A DNA stretch of 64,000 nt, taken from NCBI GenBank assembly GCA_031553535.1, contig JAVBLM010000042.1, forward strand, positions 28,747 to 92,746. The letters run 5' to 3'. A program made the translations under genes and the position numbers. The notes under the pieces were generated by a model, which saw only the letters and a list, made by a program, of their open reading frames with translations, did not search any database and was not told where the DNA came from. Of this stretch, positions 36,409-44,823 are shown one piece after another. Each line of letters starts with the position of its first letter. Position 1 is the stretch's first letter. The stretch comes from JAIROC01 sp031553535 (GTDB lineage: Bacteria; Bacteroidota; Bacteroidia; Bacteroidales; WCHB1-69).

Positions 36409-36666
36409 ATGGAAACATTGATTGGGGAGTTGAAGAAAGAAATTATTGAAGTTTTAAATTTGGAAGGTGTAAAGCCTGAAGATATTGATGATAATGCTCC
36501 CTTATTTGGTGACGGGTTGGGTTTGGACTCTATTGATGCATTAGAATTAATCGTTTTGATGGAGAAAAACTACGGAATAAAATTGTCAAATGCCGCAGAG
36601 GGAAAAGAAATTTTCAAGTCTGTAAAAATAATGGCTGATTATATTGCAAAACATAGGACAAAATAA
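36409..36666 (+). CDS. Acyl carrier protein
   Basis: 85 residues, acidic and helical. GLDSIDALEL holds the Ser that receives 4'-phosphopantetheine. It opens the ten-gene operon and is followed with no gap by a ketosynthase, so it is a dedicated carrier rather than the housekeeping AcpP. It presumably carries the growing aryl-polyene chain. Aryl-polyene clusters often have two ACPs; only one is in this window. Confidence 0.93.
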   Translation: METLIGELKKEIIEVLNLEGVKPEDIDDNAPLFGDGLGLDSIDALELIVLMEKNYGIKLSNAAEGKEIFKSVKIMADYIAKHRTK

Positions 36667-37869
36667 ATGGCAGACCAAATTCTGGTAACAGGAATGGGTA
36701 TTATTACCGGGCTGGGTATTGGAAAAGATAATACTTTGCAAGCATTGTTACAAAAGCAATCAAGTATCGGGACGGTACATTATTTACAAACAATTCATAA
36801 AGAACTGCCGGCAAGTGAAGTTCAATTGACAAATGAGCAAATGTACCACTTGCTGGGGGTTGATGCAAGTGAAGTATATACACGTACTTCGCTTCTCGGA
36901 CGTGTTGCCTTGAGAGAAGCATTGCAAGAAGCTGATATCTTAAACAAACGTCCCGGCAGGATAGCCTTTATTTCAGGTACGACAGTTGGGGGTATGGATA
37001 AAAGTGAGCAATACTATAAGGACTTTTTATCTAACAATACGAAGAACCAGTATATAGAAGCACATGATTGCGGTGCTACTACAGATTTGATAGCCAAAGA
37101 ATACGATGGTGTTTTTGATTTGATGACAACCATCTCTACGGCGTGTTCTTCGGCGGCGAATGCGATAATACTTGGGGCCAATCTTATTAAGACAGGTAGA
37201 GTGGATGCCGCTATTGTAGGAGGAAGCGAATGTTTGAGTAAATTCCATTTCAACGGATTTAATTCCCTGATGATTCTGGACAAGGAACCATGCAGGCCTT
37301 TTGATAAAACGAGAGCCGGACTTAATTTGGGGGAAGGAGCCGCTTTTATTGTGATCGAGTCGGAAAAGTCTGTAAAGGAAAGAAATATTACACCGATTTG
37401 CAAGCTGTCCGGATATGCCAATACCTGTGATGCGTATCATCAAACCGCTTCTTCACCTGATGGGGAAGGTGCTTATCTGGCAATGGGAAAAGCCTTAAAA
37501 CAGAGTGGCCTGCAGCCCGAAGATATTGACTATATTAATGCACATGGAACAGGGACACAAAATAATGATGAAACGGAAGGGATTGCCATTATGCGTGTTT
37601 TCGGGGATAATATTCATTATGTATCTTCTACAAAGTCTTTTACGGGACATACAACCAGTGCTGCCGGAAGTGTGGAGGGGGTTATCTCCATATTGGCCTT
37701 ACAGCATAACTTCATTCCTGTAAACTTGAATTTTTCCCAACAGATGGAAGAACTTTCATTTACTCCGGCAACTGACAGTAAGACGGATAGAAGATTAAAA
37801 CACGTGCTTACTAATTCTTTTGGTTTTGGAGGGAACGATTCTTCCTGTATCTTTTCACTAGCAGATTAA
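36667..37869 (+). CDS. Beta-ketoacyl-ACP synthase (FabF/ApeO-like)
   Basis: The 400-residue thiolase-fold condensing enzyme extends acyl-ACP by two carbons. The active-site Cys lies in STACSSAANAI (about 159), with HGTGTQNND and the KSFTGHT motif supplying the two His and the Lys. GFGGNDSS ends the protein as in FabF. The next gene is a ketosynthase-like protein without the Cys, suggesting a KS-chain-length-factor heterodimer as in polyene and type II polyketide systems. Cytosolic. Confidence 0.92.
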   Translation: MADQILVTGMGIITGLGIGKDNTLQALLQKQSSIGTVHYLQTIHKELPASEVQLTNEQMYHLLGVDASEVYTRTSLLGRVALREALQEADILNKRPGRIAFISGTTVGGMDKSEQYYKDFLSNNTKNQYIEAHDCGATTDLIAKEYDGVFDLMTTISTACSSAANAIILGANLIKTGRVDAAIVGGSECLSKFHFNGFNSLMILDKEPCRPFDKTRAGLNLGEGAAFIVIESEKSVKERNITPICKLSGYANTCDAYHQTASSPDGEGAYLAMGKALKQSGLQPEDIDYINAHGTGTQNNDETEGIAIMRVFGDNIHYVSSTKSFTGHTTSAAGSVEGVISILALQHNFIPVNLNFSQQMEELSFTPATDSKTDRRLKHVLTNSFGFGGNDSSCIFSLAD

Positions 37870-37871
37870 TT

Positions 37872-38939
37872 ATGGATATATATATACATTCAGTGGCGCA
37901 TATTTCCAATCAGGAACCCTTTTCTGAAAAATGGTTTTCGCATCCGCTTATATATAACGAACGATATATACGGTCGATAGAACCGGATTTTTCGATGTAT
38001 ATTCCTCCCATGGTTGCGCGCCGGATGGGAAAGGTGCTTAAACGGGCCTTGGCAACAGCATTGAATGTTATTGGAAAGACAGAGATAGAAAAACCTGATG
38101 CAATCATTACCGGAACAGGATTAGGTTGTATCGAAAATACGGAAAAGTTTCTGGTTGCCATGTTGGATAATAATGAAGAATTGTTACCCCCAACGTATTT
38201 TATGCAGTCAACGCACAATACGATTAGTTCACAGATAGCAGTACATCTTAAATGCAACGGTTATAATAGCACCTATTCTCATCGCGGGACTTCTTTCGAT
38301 AGTGCATTGTTGGATGCATACATGCAGTTTCAATTAGGTGAGATTTCTACAGCATTGGTAAATGGGCATGATGAGCTCACACCGGATTATTTTTTATTGC
38401 TGGATAAAATCAATTACTGGAAACAAGGGGAGATATCGGAACAAATATTACATGAAGGAAATTCTGCCGGTGCTTTTGCCAGCGAATGTTCAATCAGCTT
38501 TATGCTAGGCGATACATTCAAGCCTGATTCTCTTTGCAGGATCAAAGGAATGGAGCTGTTATACAAACCCACAAAAGAACAGCTTACCGGAACAATTGAA
38601 TCAATGTTACATGCACATAATTTAACTATAGAAAATATTGATGCTATTGTAGTAGGGATAAACGGAGACAAAGACAACGATAATGTATATAAAGATATGC
38701 ATTCTTTTCTTTTCCCCGATAAACCGATGATATGGTATAAGCATATTTTTGGCGAATCTTATACCGCCTCCGGAATAGGATTGTATGTGGCTGCGACCAT
38801 TTTGAAAGAGGCTCATATTCCCCAGCATTTATTGTATACAGACAATGCAGGGATGTCAACTCCTCGAAATATATTAGTTTATAATCATTTTCAAGATAAG
38901 GATCACTCTTTAACACTTTTATCATCATGTTCAGATTAA
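37872..38939 (+). CDS. Ketosynthase-like chain-length-factor partner
   Basis: 355 residues with the thiolase-like fold pattern of the KS chain-length-factor family (IITGTGLGCIENTEKFL, PTYFMQSTHNTISSQIA, TALVNGHDELTPDYF). The usual TACSS nucleophile position reads SHRGTSFDSA here, with no Cys, so it is probably not a condensing enzyme itself. It probably pairs with the KS at 36667 to set chain length. The last 13 nt overlap the next gene. Confidence 0.82.
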   Translation: MDIYIHSVAHISNQEPFSEKWFSHPLIYNERYIRSIEPDFSMYIPPMVARRMGKVLKRALATALNVIGKTEIEKPDAIITGTGLGCIENTEKFLVAMLDNNEELLPPTYFMQSTHNTISSQIAVHLKCNGYNSTYSHRGTSFDSALLDAYMQFQLGEISTALVNGHDELTPDYFLLLDKINYWKQGEISEQILHEGNSAGAFASECSISFMLGDTFKPDSLCRIKGMELLYKPTKEQLTGTIESMLHAHNLTIENIDAIVVGINGDKDNDNVYKDMHSFLFPDKPMIWYKHIFGESYTASGIGLYVAATILKEAHIPQHLLYTDNAGMSTPRNILVYNHFQDKDHSLTLLSSCSD

Positions 38940-39280
38940 TACTCCTAGTATTAGGGCAAAGTATATTGTTGGTAGCAGCACAAACTTTTTTGAAAATATC
39001 CGTTCAATTATTTGGAACGTTCTCCTGGACGTGGACTTATTTCAAAACAGTGTTTACTACCTGGCAGTTTGCTGCATCCGGCATCTGTGCTCTTGGTGCA
39101 ATGGTGACATGGATGTATGTACTCAAGCATTATGAATTCAGTCTGGCGTATCCTTTGTTATCCGTTAGTTATATTATTGGATTATTGTCTGCCTATTTCT
39201 TTTTGCATGAGGCAGTACCTGTTACTCGTTGGATTGGTGTTATGATTATTATGGTTGGAGTTTATTTTGTTGTAAAGTAA
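38927..39280 (+). CDS. Four-helix SMR/EamA-like membrane protein
   Basis: 117 residues, four transmembrane helices: GQSILLVAAQTFLK, the central WQFAASGICALGAMVTWMYV, FSLAYPLLSVSYIIG and GVMIIMVGVYFV. This matches half-size DMT transporters such as ArnE/ArnF or EmrE. It overlaps the preceding gene by 13 nt, so translation is probably coupled. It may move a lipid-linked or polyene intermediate across the inner membrane. The family call is fair; the substrate is inference. Confidence 0.75.
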   Translation: MFRLILLVLGQSILLVAAQTFLKISVQLFGTFSWTWTYFKTVFTTWQFAASGICALGAMVTWMYVLKHYEFSLAYPLLSVSYIIGLLSAYFFLHEAVPVTRWIGVMIIMVGVYFVVK

Positions 39281-39289
39281 ATAATATAT

Positions 39290-39940
39290 ATGAAGTTTGT
39301 TAATAAAGCGTTGCTTTTAATTCTGATGGGAGTGTCATGTGTTTGTTTTCCCCAACCTAAGGATTATAAATTACTCACCGGTGATGCTAAGGCGGATATT
39401 GAGAAGAAAATAGTGACGGCGTCCCGGAAGATATCTTCCTTACAATGTAAGTTTGAACAAGAGAAATCATCTGTTTTATTAGTGGAAAAAGCGGTTGCTA
39501 AAGGCATATTACTTTATAAGGCGCCGGGGTCTTTGCGTTGGGAGTATACGGAGCCTAATAAATATACATTGATCTTTCATGAGGAGAATGCTTATATTAA
39601 AGATGAAAAAGGAACTATTGTTAATTCTAATAAGATGCTTAAGCAGTTGGGAGATTTTATTGTTTCCACCATCAATGGGAATAGTTTGGTTGAGAATGGA
39701 AACTTTAAAATAGATTATTACGAAAATGAAAAAAACAAAAATATAATCTGGGTAAGATTGACCCCCATTCCCAAGAAACTAAAGGAAATGTATTCATCTA
39801 TTCAGATTAAGATTTCTGTTTCCGATTATCTGGCTTCCGAAATTATTATGGAGGAAAAATCAGGAGATAAGACGAGCATCACTTTATTTGATAAAAAAAT
39901 TAATACGGATATTCCGGCAAATAGGTTTTCCGTACAGTAA
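39290..39940 (+). CDS. LolA-like outer-membrane lipoprotein carrier
   Basis: 216 residues with a signal peptide. SSLQCKFEQEKSSVLL, GILLYKAPGSLRWEY and the beta-rich body with DKKINTDIPANRFSV at the end match the LolA/LolB-like carrier fold. LolA-like genes are a standard part of aryl-polyene clusters, where they are thought to carry the lipid product through the periplasm. Within this operon that is the likely role, rather than general lipoprotein transport. Confidence 0.85.
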   Translation: MKFVNKALLLILMGVSCVCFPQPKDYKLLTGDAKADIEKKIVTASRKISSLQCKFEQEKSSVLLVEKAVAKGILLYKAPGSLRWEYTEPNKYTLIFHEENAYIKDEKGTIVNSNKMLKQLGDFIVSTINGNSLVENGNFKIDYYENEKNKNIIWVRLTPIPKKLKEMYSSIQIKISVSDYLASEIIMEEKSGDKTSITLFDKKINTDIPANRFSVQ

Positions 39941-39955
39941 AACTAAAATGATTCC

Positions 39956-40330
39956 ATGCTCAAAGACGATTTCTTTTTGATTCTCAATTATACCGGCATA
40001 GATGATTCTAATGCGGATTTTACAATTAGTCTGAATCAGGATCATATTATATATCAGGCTCACTTTCCCAATAATCCGATTACGCCGGGAGTATGTATTA
40101 TTCAGATTGCACAGGAATTGTTTTCTTTTTTCAAACAAACTGATTTCGGAATAAAGAAGCTAAAGAGTGTAAAATTCACTCATCCCATTGTACCGACTGT
40201 CCACAATGTAGTAAATTTCAAAATGGGTTGGCAAGAGAATGATGCAACGTTCCAGGTAAAGGTTATTGTTTATACGGGGGATATCATTTTTTCAAAAATA
40301 AATATGCAACTAGAAGAAAAAGATTCGTAA
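39956..40330 (+). CDS. 3-hydroxyacyl-ACP dehydratase-like hotdog protein
   Basis: 124 residues with FabZ/ApeP-type hotdog motifs: QAHFPNNPITPGVCIIQIAQEL (His about 40) and LKSVKFTHPIVPT. The hydrophobic stretch after the PGV motif forms the long helix of the fold. It probably dehydrates 3-hydroxyacyl-ACP to build conjugated double bonds. The gene is 15 nt after the LolA-like gene and 2 nt before the GT2 gene. Confidence 0.85.
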   Translation: MLKDDFFLILNYTGIDDSNADFTISLNQDHIIYQAHFPNNPITPGVCIIQIAQELFSFFKQTDFGIKKLKSVKFTHPIVPTVHNVVNFKMGWQENDATFQVKVIVYTGDIIFSKINMQLEEKDS

Positions 40331-40332
40331 TC

Positions 40333-41097
40333 GTGAATACACAAGAGATTTCTGCAGTCATGCATCAATTTGGTATGTGCGTATTGATTCCAGCCTACAA
40401 CTGTGAGAAAACAATAAAAGATGTTGTAAAATCCGTCTTACAGTATACCTTGGATATTATTGTTGTTAATGATGGATCAGTTGATAACACGGCGAGTATC
40501 TTGTCTTCATTCGGGGACAGTATTATTTTAATTTCCTATAAAGATAATAAAGGAAAAGGATATGCCCTAAAACAAGGGTTTAATGAGGCAAATCAACGGG
40601 GATATTCCTATGTGTTAACCTTGGATTCGGATGGCCAACATCTGGCAGAAGACATCAAAATTTTTGTAGATTCGATAAGCCGGCACCCGGATACGCTAAT
40701 TGTCGGTGCCCGTTCTTTTGATCATCCGAACATGCCCCATGGAAATATCTTCGCCAATAGGTTTTCTAATTTCTGGTTTACTTTGCAAACAGCTCATAAA
40801 CTTCCCGATACTCAATCCGGTTATCGATTGTATCCTTTAAAACGAATGGGACGAATGAGGCCGTTTACGCATCGTTATGAAGCGGAATTAGAAATACTGG
40901 TTCGGTGTGCATGGAGAGGCATCCGCATTATTGCCGTTCCCATACAGGTTCATTATCCTGTTAAAGAAGAGAGAGTATCTCATTTTCGTCCTAAAAGAGA
41001 TTTTTTCAGGATTAGCTTGCTGAATACCCTTTTTTGTATATTGGCAGTTGTATATGGATACCCGTCTATGTTGATACATAAGATCATTCGAAAATGA
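40333..41097 (+). CDS. Family 2 glycosyltransferase (DPM1-like)
   Basis: 254 residues. The GT-A fold is clear: VLIPAYNCEKTI, VVNDGSVDNT, NKGKGYALKQGF and TLDSDGQHL, with the metal-binding DSDG. QSGYRLYP and the RYEAELEIL segment match dolichol/polyprenyl-phosphate sugar synthases. The GTG at 40333, 2 nt after the previous stop, is used; ATG 40360 would also keep the domain intact. It could glycosylate the polyene head or a lipid carrier. Confidence 0.88.
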   Translation: MNTQEISAVMHQFGMCVLIPAYNCEKTIKDVVKSVLQYTLDIIVVNDGSVDNTASILSSFGDSIILISYKDNKGKGYALKQGFNEANQRGYSYVLTLDSDGQHLAEDIKIFVDSISRHPDTLIVGARSFDHPNMPHGNIFANRFSNFWFTLQTAHKLPDTQSGYRLYPLKRMGRMRPFTHRYEAELEILVRCAWRGIRIIAVPIQVHYPVKEERVSHFRPKRDFFRISLLNTLFCILAVVYGYPSMLIHKIIRK

Positions 41098-41127
41098 AAA
41101 ATAAAACTATAAACAAACTAAAAGATA

Positions 41128-44100
41128 ATGAGTGAACTTTTTGTCAGGTTGTTCCGGTATTTTCAGAAGCGCCCCTTGTTCTTATGGGGAATACTGCTGT
41201 TGATTATCGGACTATGTATATATTCTGCATCTAAGATTCATTTTGTTGAGGACATTGGCAGCTTTTTGCCGCAAAATGAAGATAATAAAAGGATAAATTA
41301 TGCGTATCAACATCTGGGAGCAGCTAACAGGATTGTTGCTAATATCAAAATGGCCGATGAAAGTTCGGAGATCAATGAAGAGGATCGAGAACTTTTAATA
41401 GAAGCCACAAGTTATTTTGCAGAATTACTTTCCCAAAATGATTCGTCTCATCATATCAAAGGTTTGCTTTATGAAGTAGATCAGCAACAAATAGCATCTT
41501 TGACTGACTTTCTCGTTCAGAATATGCCTTATTTTCTATCCGAAGAGGACTATCAAAGAATGGATACCCTCTTATCTTTAAAGAATATAGAGGAACAGTT
41601 ATATAATAATAAACAATTACTGCTTTCGCCTATGGGGGCTTTTGTCCGTAATGTTTTGATAGCAGATCCCTTGCATTTCTCGAATTCTATTTTGCAGGGA
41701 TTAAGTGTTTTCCAATTCAATGACCAGTATCATCTGGAAAACGGTTTTATCTTCAATAAAGAAGGAACCGAGGCTATTCTCACAATCACATCGGAATATC
41801 CTGTTAGTGAAACATCTCAAAATAAATTATTAGCCCGGGATATTGATAATGCCATAACAAAGACAAAACAACATTTTGAAAATAAAATCAACATAACTGT
41901 TTTCGGAGCGGCGCTCATATCGATAACCAATGCCGAACAAATAAAAAAAGATAGCTTTATTGCGGTTGGCTTAGCTCTGATTTTCATTCTGGCTTTATTG
42001 ATTTATTTCTTTCGCAATGCCAGAAGTTTATTCCTGATTGCTTTTTCTATCGTTTTCGGAGCGTTGTTTGCTTTGGGAATGATTGTTCTGTTTAAAGATA
42101 CAATTTCTGTTATTGCCATTGGAGTTGCATCTATAATCATCGGTATCGCGATTAATTATCCGCTTCACTTTCTTGCACACTATAAACAAGAGAGGAATAA
42201 GGAACAGACAATAAAGGAGATTGTAACACCTTTGCTCATTGGGAACATAACAACGGTAGGCGCTTTCTTAAGCCTGTTGTTTATCAGTTCCGATGCAATG
42301 AAAGATTTGGGTTTATTTGCTTCGCTTTTATTAATAGGTACTATTTTGTTTGTACTTGTTTTCCTGCCTCATTTTTTAGGGAAAGAACCGATACATAATA
42401 AAAGAAAAGAACCCGACCTGGCATTTGGACGCCTGGTTTCTTTTTCTCCTGAAAAAAATAAATGGATAGTCGGTTCAGTATGTATACTGACTGTTGTATT
42501 CTTCTTTTTCAGTTTTAATACATCATTTGAGACAAATATGCACGCGATTAACTATATGACAAAAGAGCAGCGTGTGCAATTCGAAAAGCTTGTAAAGGAA
42601 AATGATCCGAATAAGAAAACGGTTTACTGTGTTTCGGAAGGGAAGAATATGGAAGATGCATTATCGAATTATGAAGATTGCTCCATCTATTTGGATTTTT
42701 TGCTTGCGGATAGTTTGATTATTCAAAAAAACGGAATCGGAATTTATTTGCCATCGCAGAAAATGCAACAGCATAAAATAGAGCGATGGAATAATTTCTG
42801 GAAAGGCAGAAAAGCGGCTTTATTGGAGGATATCGATAAGGCAGCGTTGCAACAGGGATATAATCAGGGTGCATTTGATGTGTTTAAATCCATTCTGACA
42901 CACGATTATATGGTACAGTCTTTGGATTACTTTTCTCTTGTACAAACTAATTTAGGAGAAAATTATTTATCCATAACTCCGGAAAAATCCATGGTATTTA
43001 GTATTCTACAGGTTACTCCGGAAAACGAGCAGGCCGTAGAGGATAAATTGAATACCATCCATGATGATGTTTTTGCTTTTGATAATTCTTCCATCACAGA
43101 CAGAATGATTAACGCCTTGTCGGATGATTTCAATTATGTTTTGTATATCTGCGGGTTTATTGTTTTCTTCTTTCTTTTATTTTCATTCGGAAGAATAGAA
43201 TTGAGTTTGTTGTCATTTATTCCTTTGGCTGTAGCATGGGTATGGATATTGGGTATGATGAGTATATTCGGAATGAAGTTTAATATCGTTAATATAATTC
43301 TGGCGACATTTATTTTCGGGCAGGGGGATGATTATACGATTTTTGTTACGGAAGGATTAATATATGAGTATACCTATCGGAAGAAAATGCTGGCTTCGTT
43401 TAAGAATTCAGTGATGCTTTCTGCCGTTATTATGTTTTTAGCAATTGGGATGCTTATCTTTGCACAACATCCGGCTATGCGCTCTTTGGCAGAGGTTACA
43501 ATCGTAGGAATGATATCGGTGTTGTTGATGGCCTATATCTTTCCTCCTTTATTATTCAATGCATTGACAATGAAAAAAGGAAAACCCCGTTTGATGCCTG
43601 TAACATTGTGGAACTTTGTTAAGACGGTCTTTTCATTTACGGTGTTCCTGATAGGTTCGATTATCATAACAATTATCGGTTTCTTCTTACTGACATTGGG
43701 AGGAAAAACCAAAAAACACAAATATAAATATCATCAGGTTTTATATGTTACGTTTAGATTATTGTCAAAGATGATGATCCAGGTTCCTTTTAAAGTAATA
43801 AATAAGCACAATGAAGATTTTGATAAACCGGGTATTATTATTTCCAATCATCAATCTCATATTGACTTGCTTTATACATTAATGCTTTCCCCGAAAATTA
43901 TCACATTAACGAACCAACAGGTTTGGAAATCGCCGTTTTATGGTTGGATCATCCGTTATGCAGATTTTCTTCCCCTTGTAGACGGAATTGAGCAGCATGT
44001 AGATAAACTGGAAAAATTGATTGCCGATGGCTATTCTATTTTAATTTTTCCGGAAGGAACCCGCTCGGAAGATTGTTCCATCGGCCGTTTTCGTAAAGGG

Positions 44101-44823
44101 GCATTTTACCTGGCAGATAAATTGAATCTGGACATTATTCCACTTGTAATTCATGGAATAGGGCATGTGCTGCCTAAAAAGGAATTTATGCAGAGAAAGG
44201 GAACCATACATGTTGAGATATTGGAAAGGATTACGCCTGATAATCCAATGCGTAGGGATAGAAATATGCTGGATGTTTCAAAAGATATGAGAGCATTATA
44301 CAAGGAACGATATGCATCACTCGCTTCCCGGATAGAAACAACTGGTTATTTCCGGGACAAGGTTTATCATAATTACATATACAAAGGCCCTCTTATTGAG
44401 CGGAGAGCCAGAAAGAATATGAAGGTCTATGGAAATTATAATACTATTATTTCATGCTTATCCGATAAAGGGAATCTATTGGCTGTTAATTGTGGGCAAG
44501 GGGAATTCCCCTTGATGTGTTCGCTGGTTAAAAAAGATCTTTCGATAACAGCTACGGAACAAAATGCGGATTTATTAGCTATTGCAAAGAATTGTATTTC
44601 TGTTCCGGAGAATCTTTCTTACCGGGAAGATATGGATGATATCCGGCAATATGATATTTTTATTTTATTTTATCCGTCCCGGCAGCAATTGGATCTGTTT
44701 AAAGCAGTGGATAAACCAACATTGATTATTACTTTGAATGATTTTATATTGCATTTTGGGAATAATATACAAAGAATAGAAGAGAATAAACATTATACAC
44801 TATATCTTTCAGATGGAAAATAA
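41128..44823 (+). CDS. Trifunctional MMPL transporter-lysophospholipid acyltransferase-methyltransferase
   Basis: 1231 residues, three parts. Residues 1 to about 830 form an RND/MMPL exporter: TM1 near 17-35, a large periplasmic loop, membrane blocks at about 275-425 and 670-830, and GQGDDYTIF. Residues about 890-1075 are a PlsC-type acyltransferase with NHQSHID (HX4D) and FPEGTRSED. The last 130 or so residues have a Rossmann-like start (LLAVNCGQGEFPL), weakly resembling class I methyltransferases. This fusion recurs in Bacteroidota polyene clusters. It could attach the polyene to a glycerolipid and export it. The methyltransferase site looks degenerate. The end overlaps the next gene by 11 nt. 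Confidence 0.9.
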   Translation: MSELFVRLFRYFQKRPLFLWGILLLIIGLCIYSASKIHFVEDIGSFLPQNEDNKRINYAYQHLGAANRIVANIKMADESSEINEEDRELLIEATSYFAELLSQNDSSHHIKGLLYEVDQQQIASLTDFLVQNMPYFLSEEDYQRMDTLLSLKNIEEQLYNNKQLLLSPMGAFVRNVLIADPLHFSNSILQGLSVFQFNDQYHLENGFIFNKEGTEAILTITSEYPVSETSQNKLLARDIDNAITKTKQHFENKINITVFGAALISITNAEQIKKDSFIAVGLALIFILALLIYFFRNARSLFLIAFSIVFGALFALGMIVLFKDTISVIAIGVASIIIGIAINYPLHFLAHYKQERNKEQTIKEIVTPLLIGNITTVGAFLSLLFISSDAMKDLGLFASLLLIGTILFVLVFLPHFLGKEPIHNKRKEPDLAFGRLVSFSPEKNKWIVGSVCILTVVFFFFSFNTSFETNMHAINYMTKEQRVQFEKLVKENDPNKKTVYCVSEGKNMEDALSNYEDCSIYLDFLLADSLIIQKNGIGIYLPSQKMQQHKIERWNNFWKGRKAALLEDIDKAALQQGYNQGAFDVFKSILTHDYMVQSLDYFSLVQTNLGENYLSITPEKSMVFSILQVTPENEQAVEDKLNTIHDDVFAFDNSSITDRMINALSDDFNYVLYICGFIVFFFLLFSFGRIELSLLSFIPLAVAWVWILGMMSIFGMKFNIVNIILATFIFGQGDDYTIFVTEGLIYEYTYRKKMLASFKNSVMLSAVIMFLAIGMLIFAQHPAMRSLAEVTIVGMISVLLMAYIFPPLLFNALTMKKGKPRLMPVTLWNFVKTVFSFTVFLIGSIIITIIGFFLLTLGGKTKKHKYKYHQVLYVTFRLLSKMMIQVPFKVINKHNEDFDKPGIIISNHQSHIDLLYTLMLSPKIITLTNQQVWKSPFYGWIIRYADFLPLVDGIEQHVDKLEKLIADGYSILIFPEGTRSEDCSIGRFRKGAFYLADKLNLDIIPLVIHGIGHVLPKKEFMQRKGTIHVEILERITPDNPMRRDRNMLDVSKDMRALYKERYASLASRIETTGYFRDKVYHNYIYKGPLIERRARKNMKVYGNYNTIISCLSDKGNLLAVNCGQGEFPLMCSLVKKDLSITATEQNADLLAIAKNCISVPENLSYREDMDDIRQYDIFILFYPSRQQLDLFKAVDKPTLIITLNDFILHFGNNIQRIEENKHYTLYLSDGK

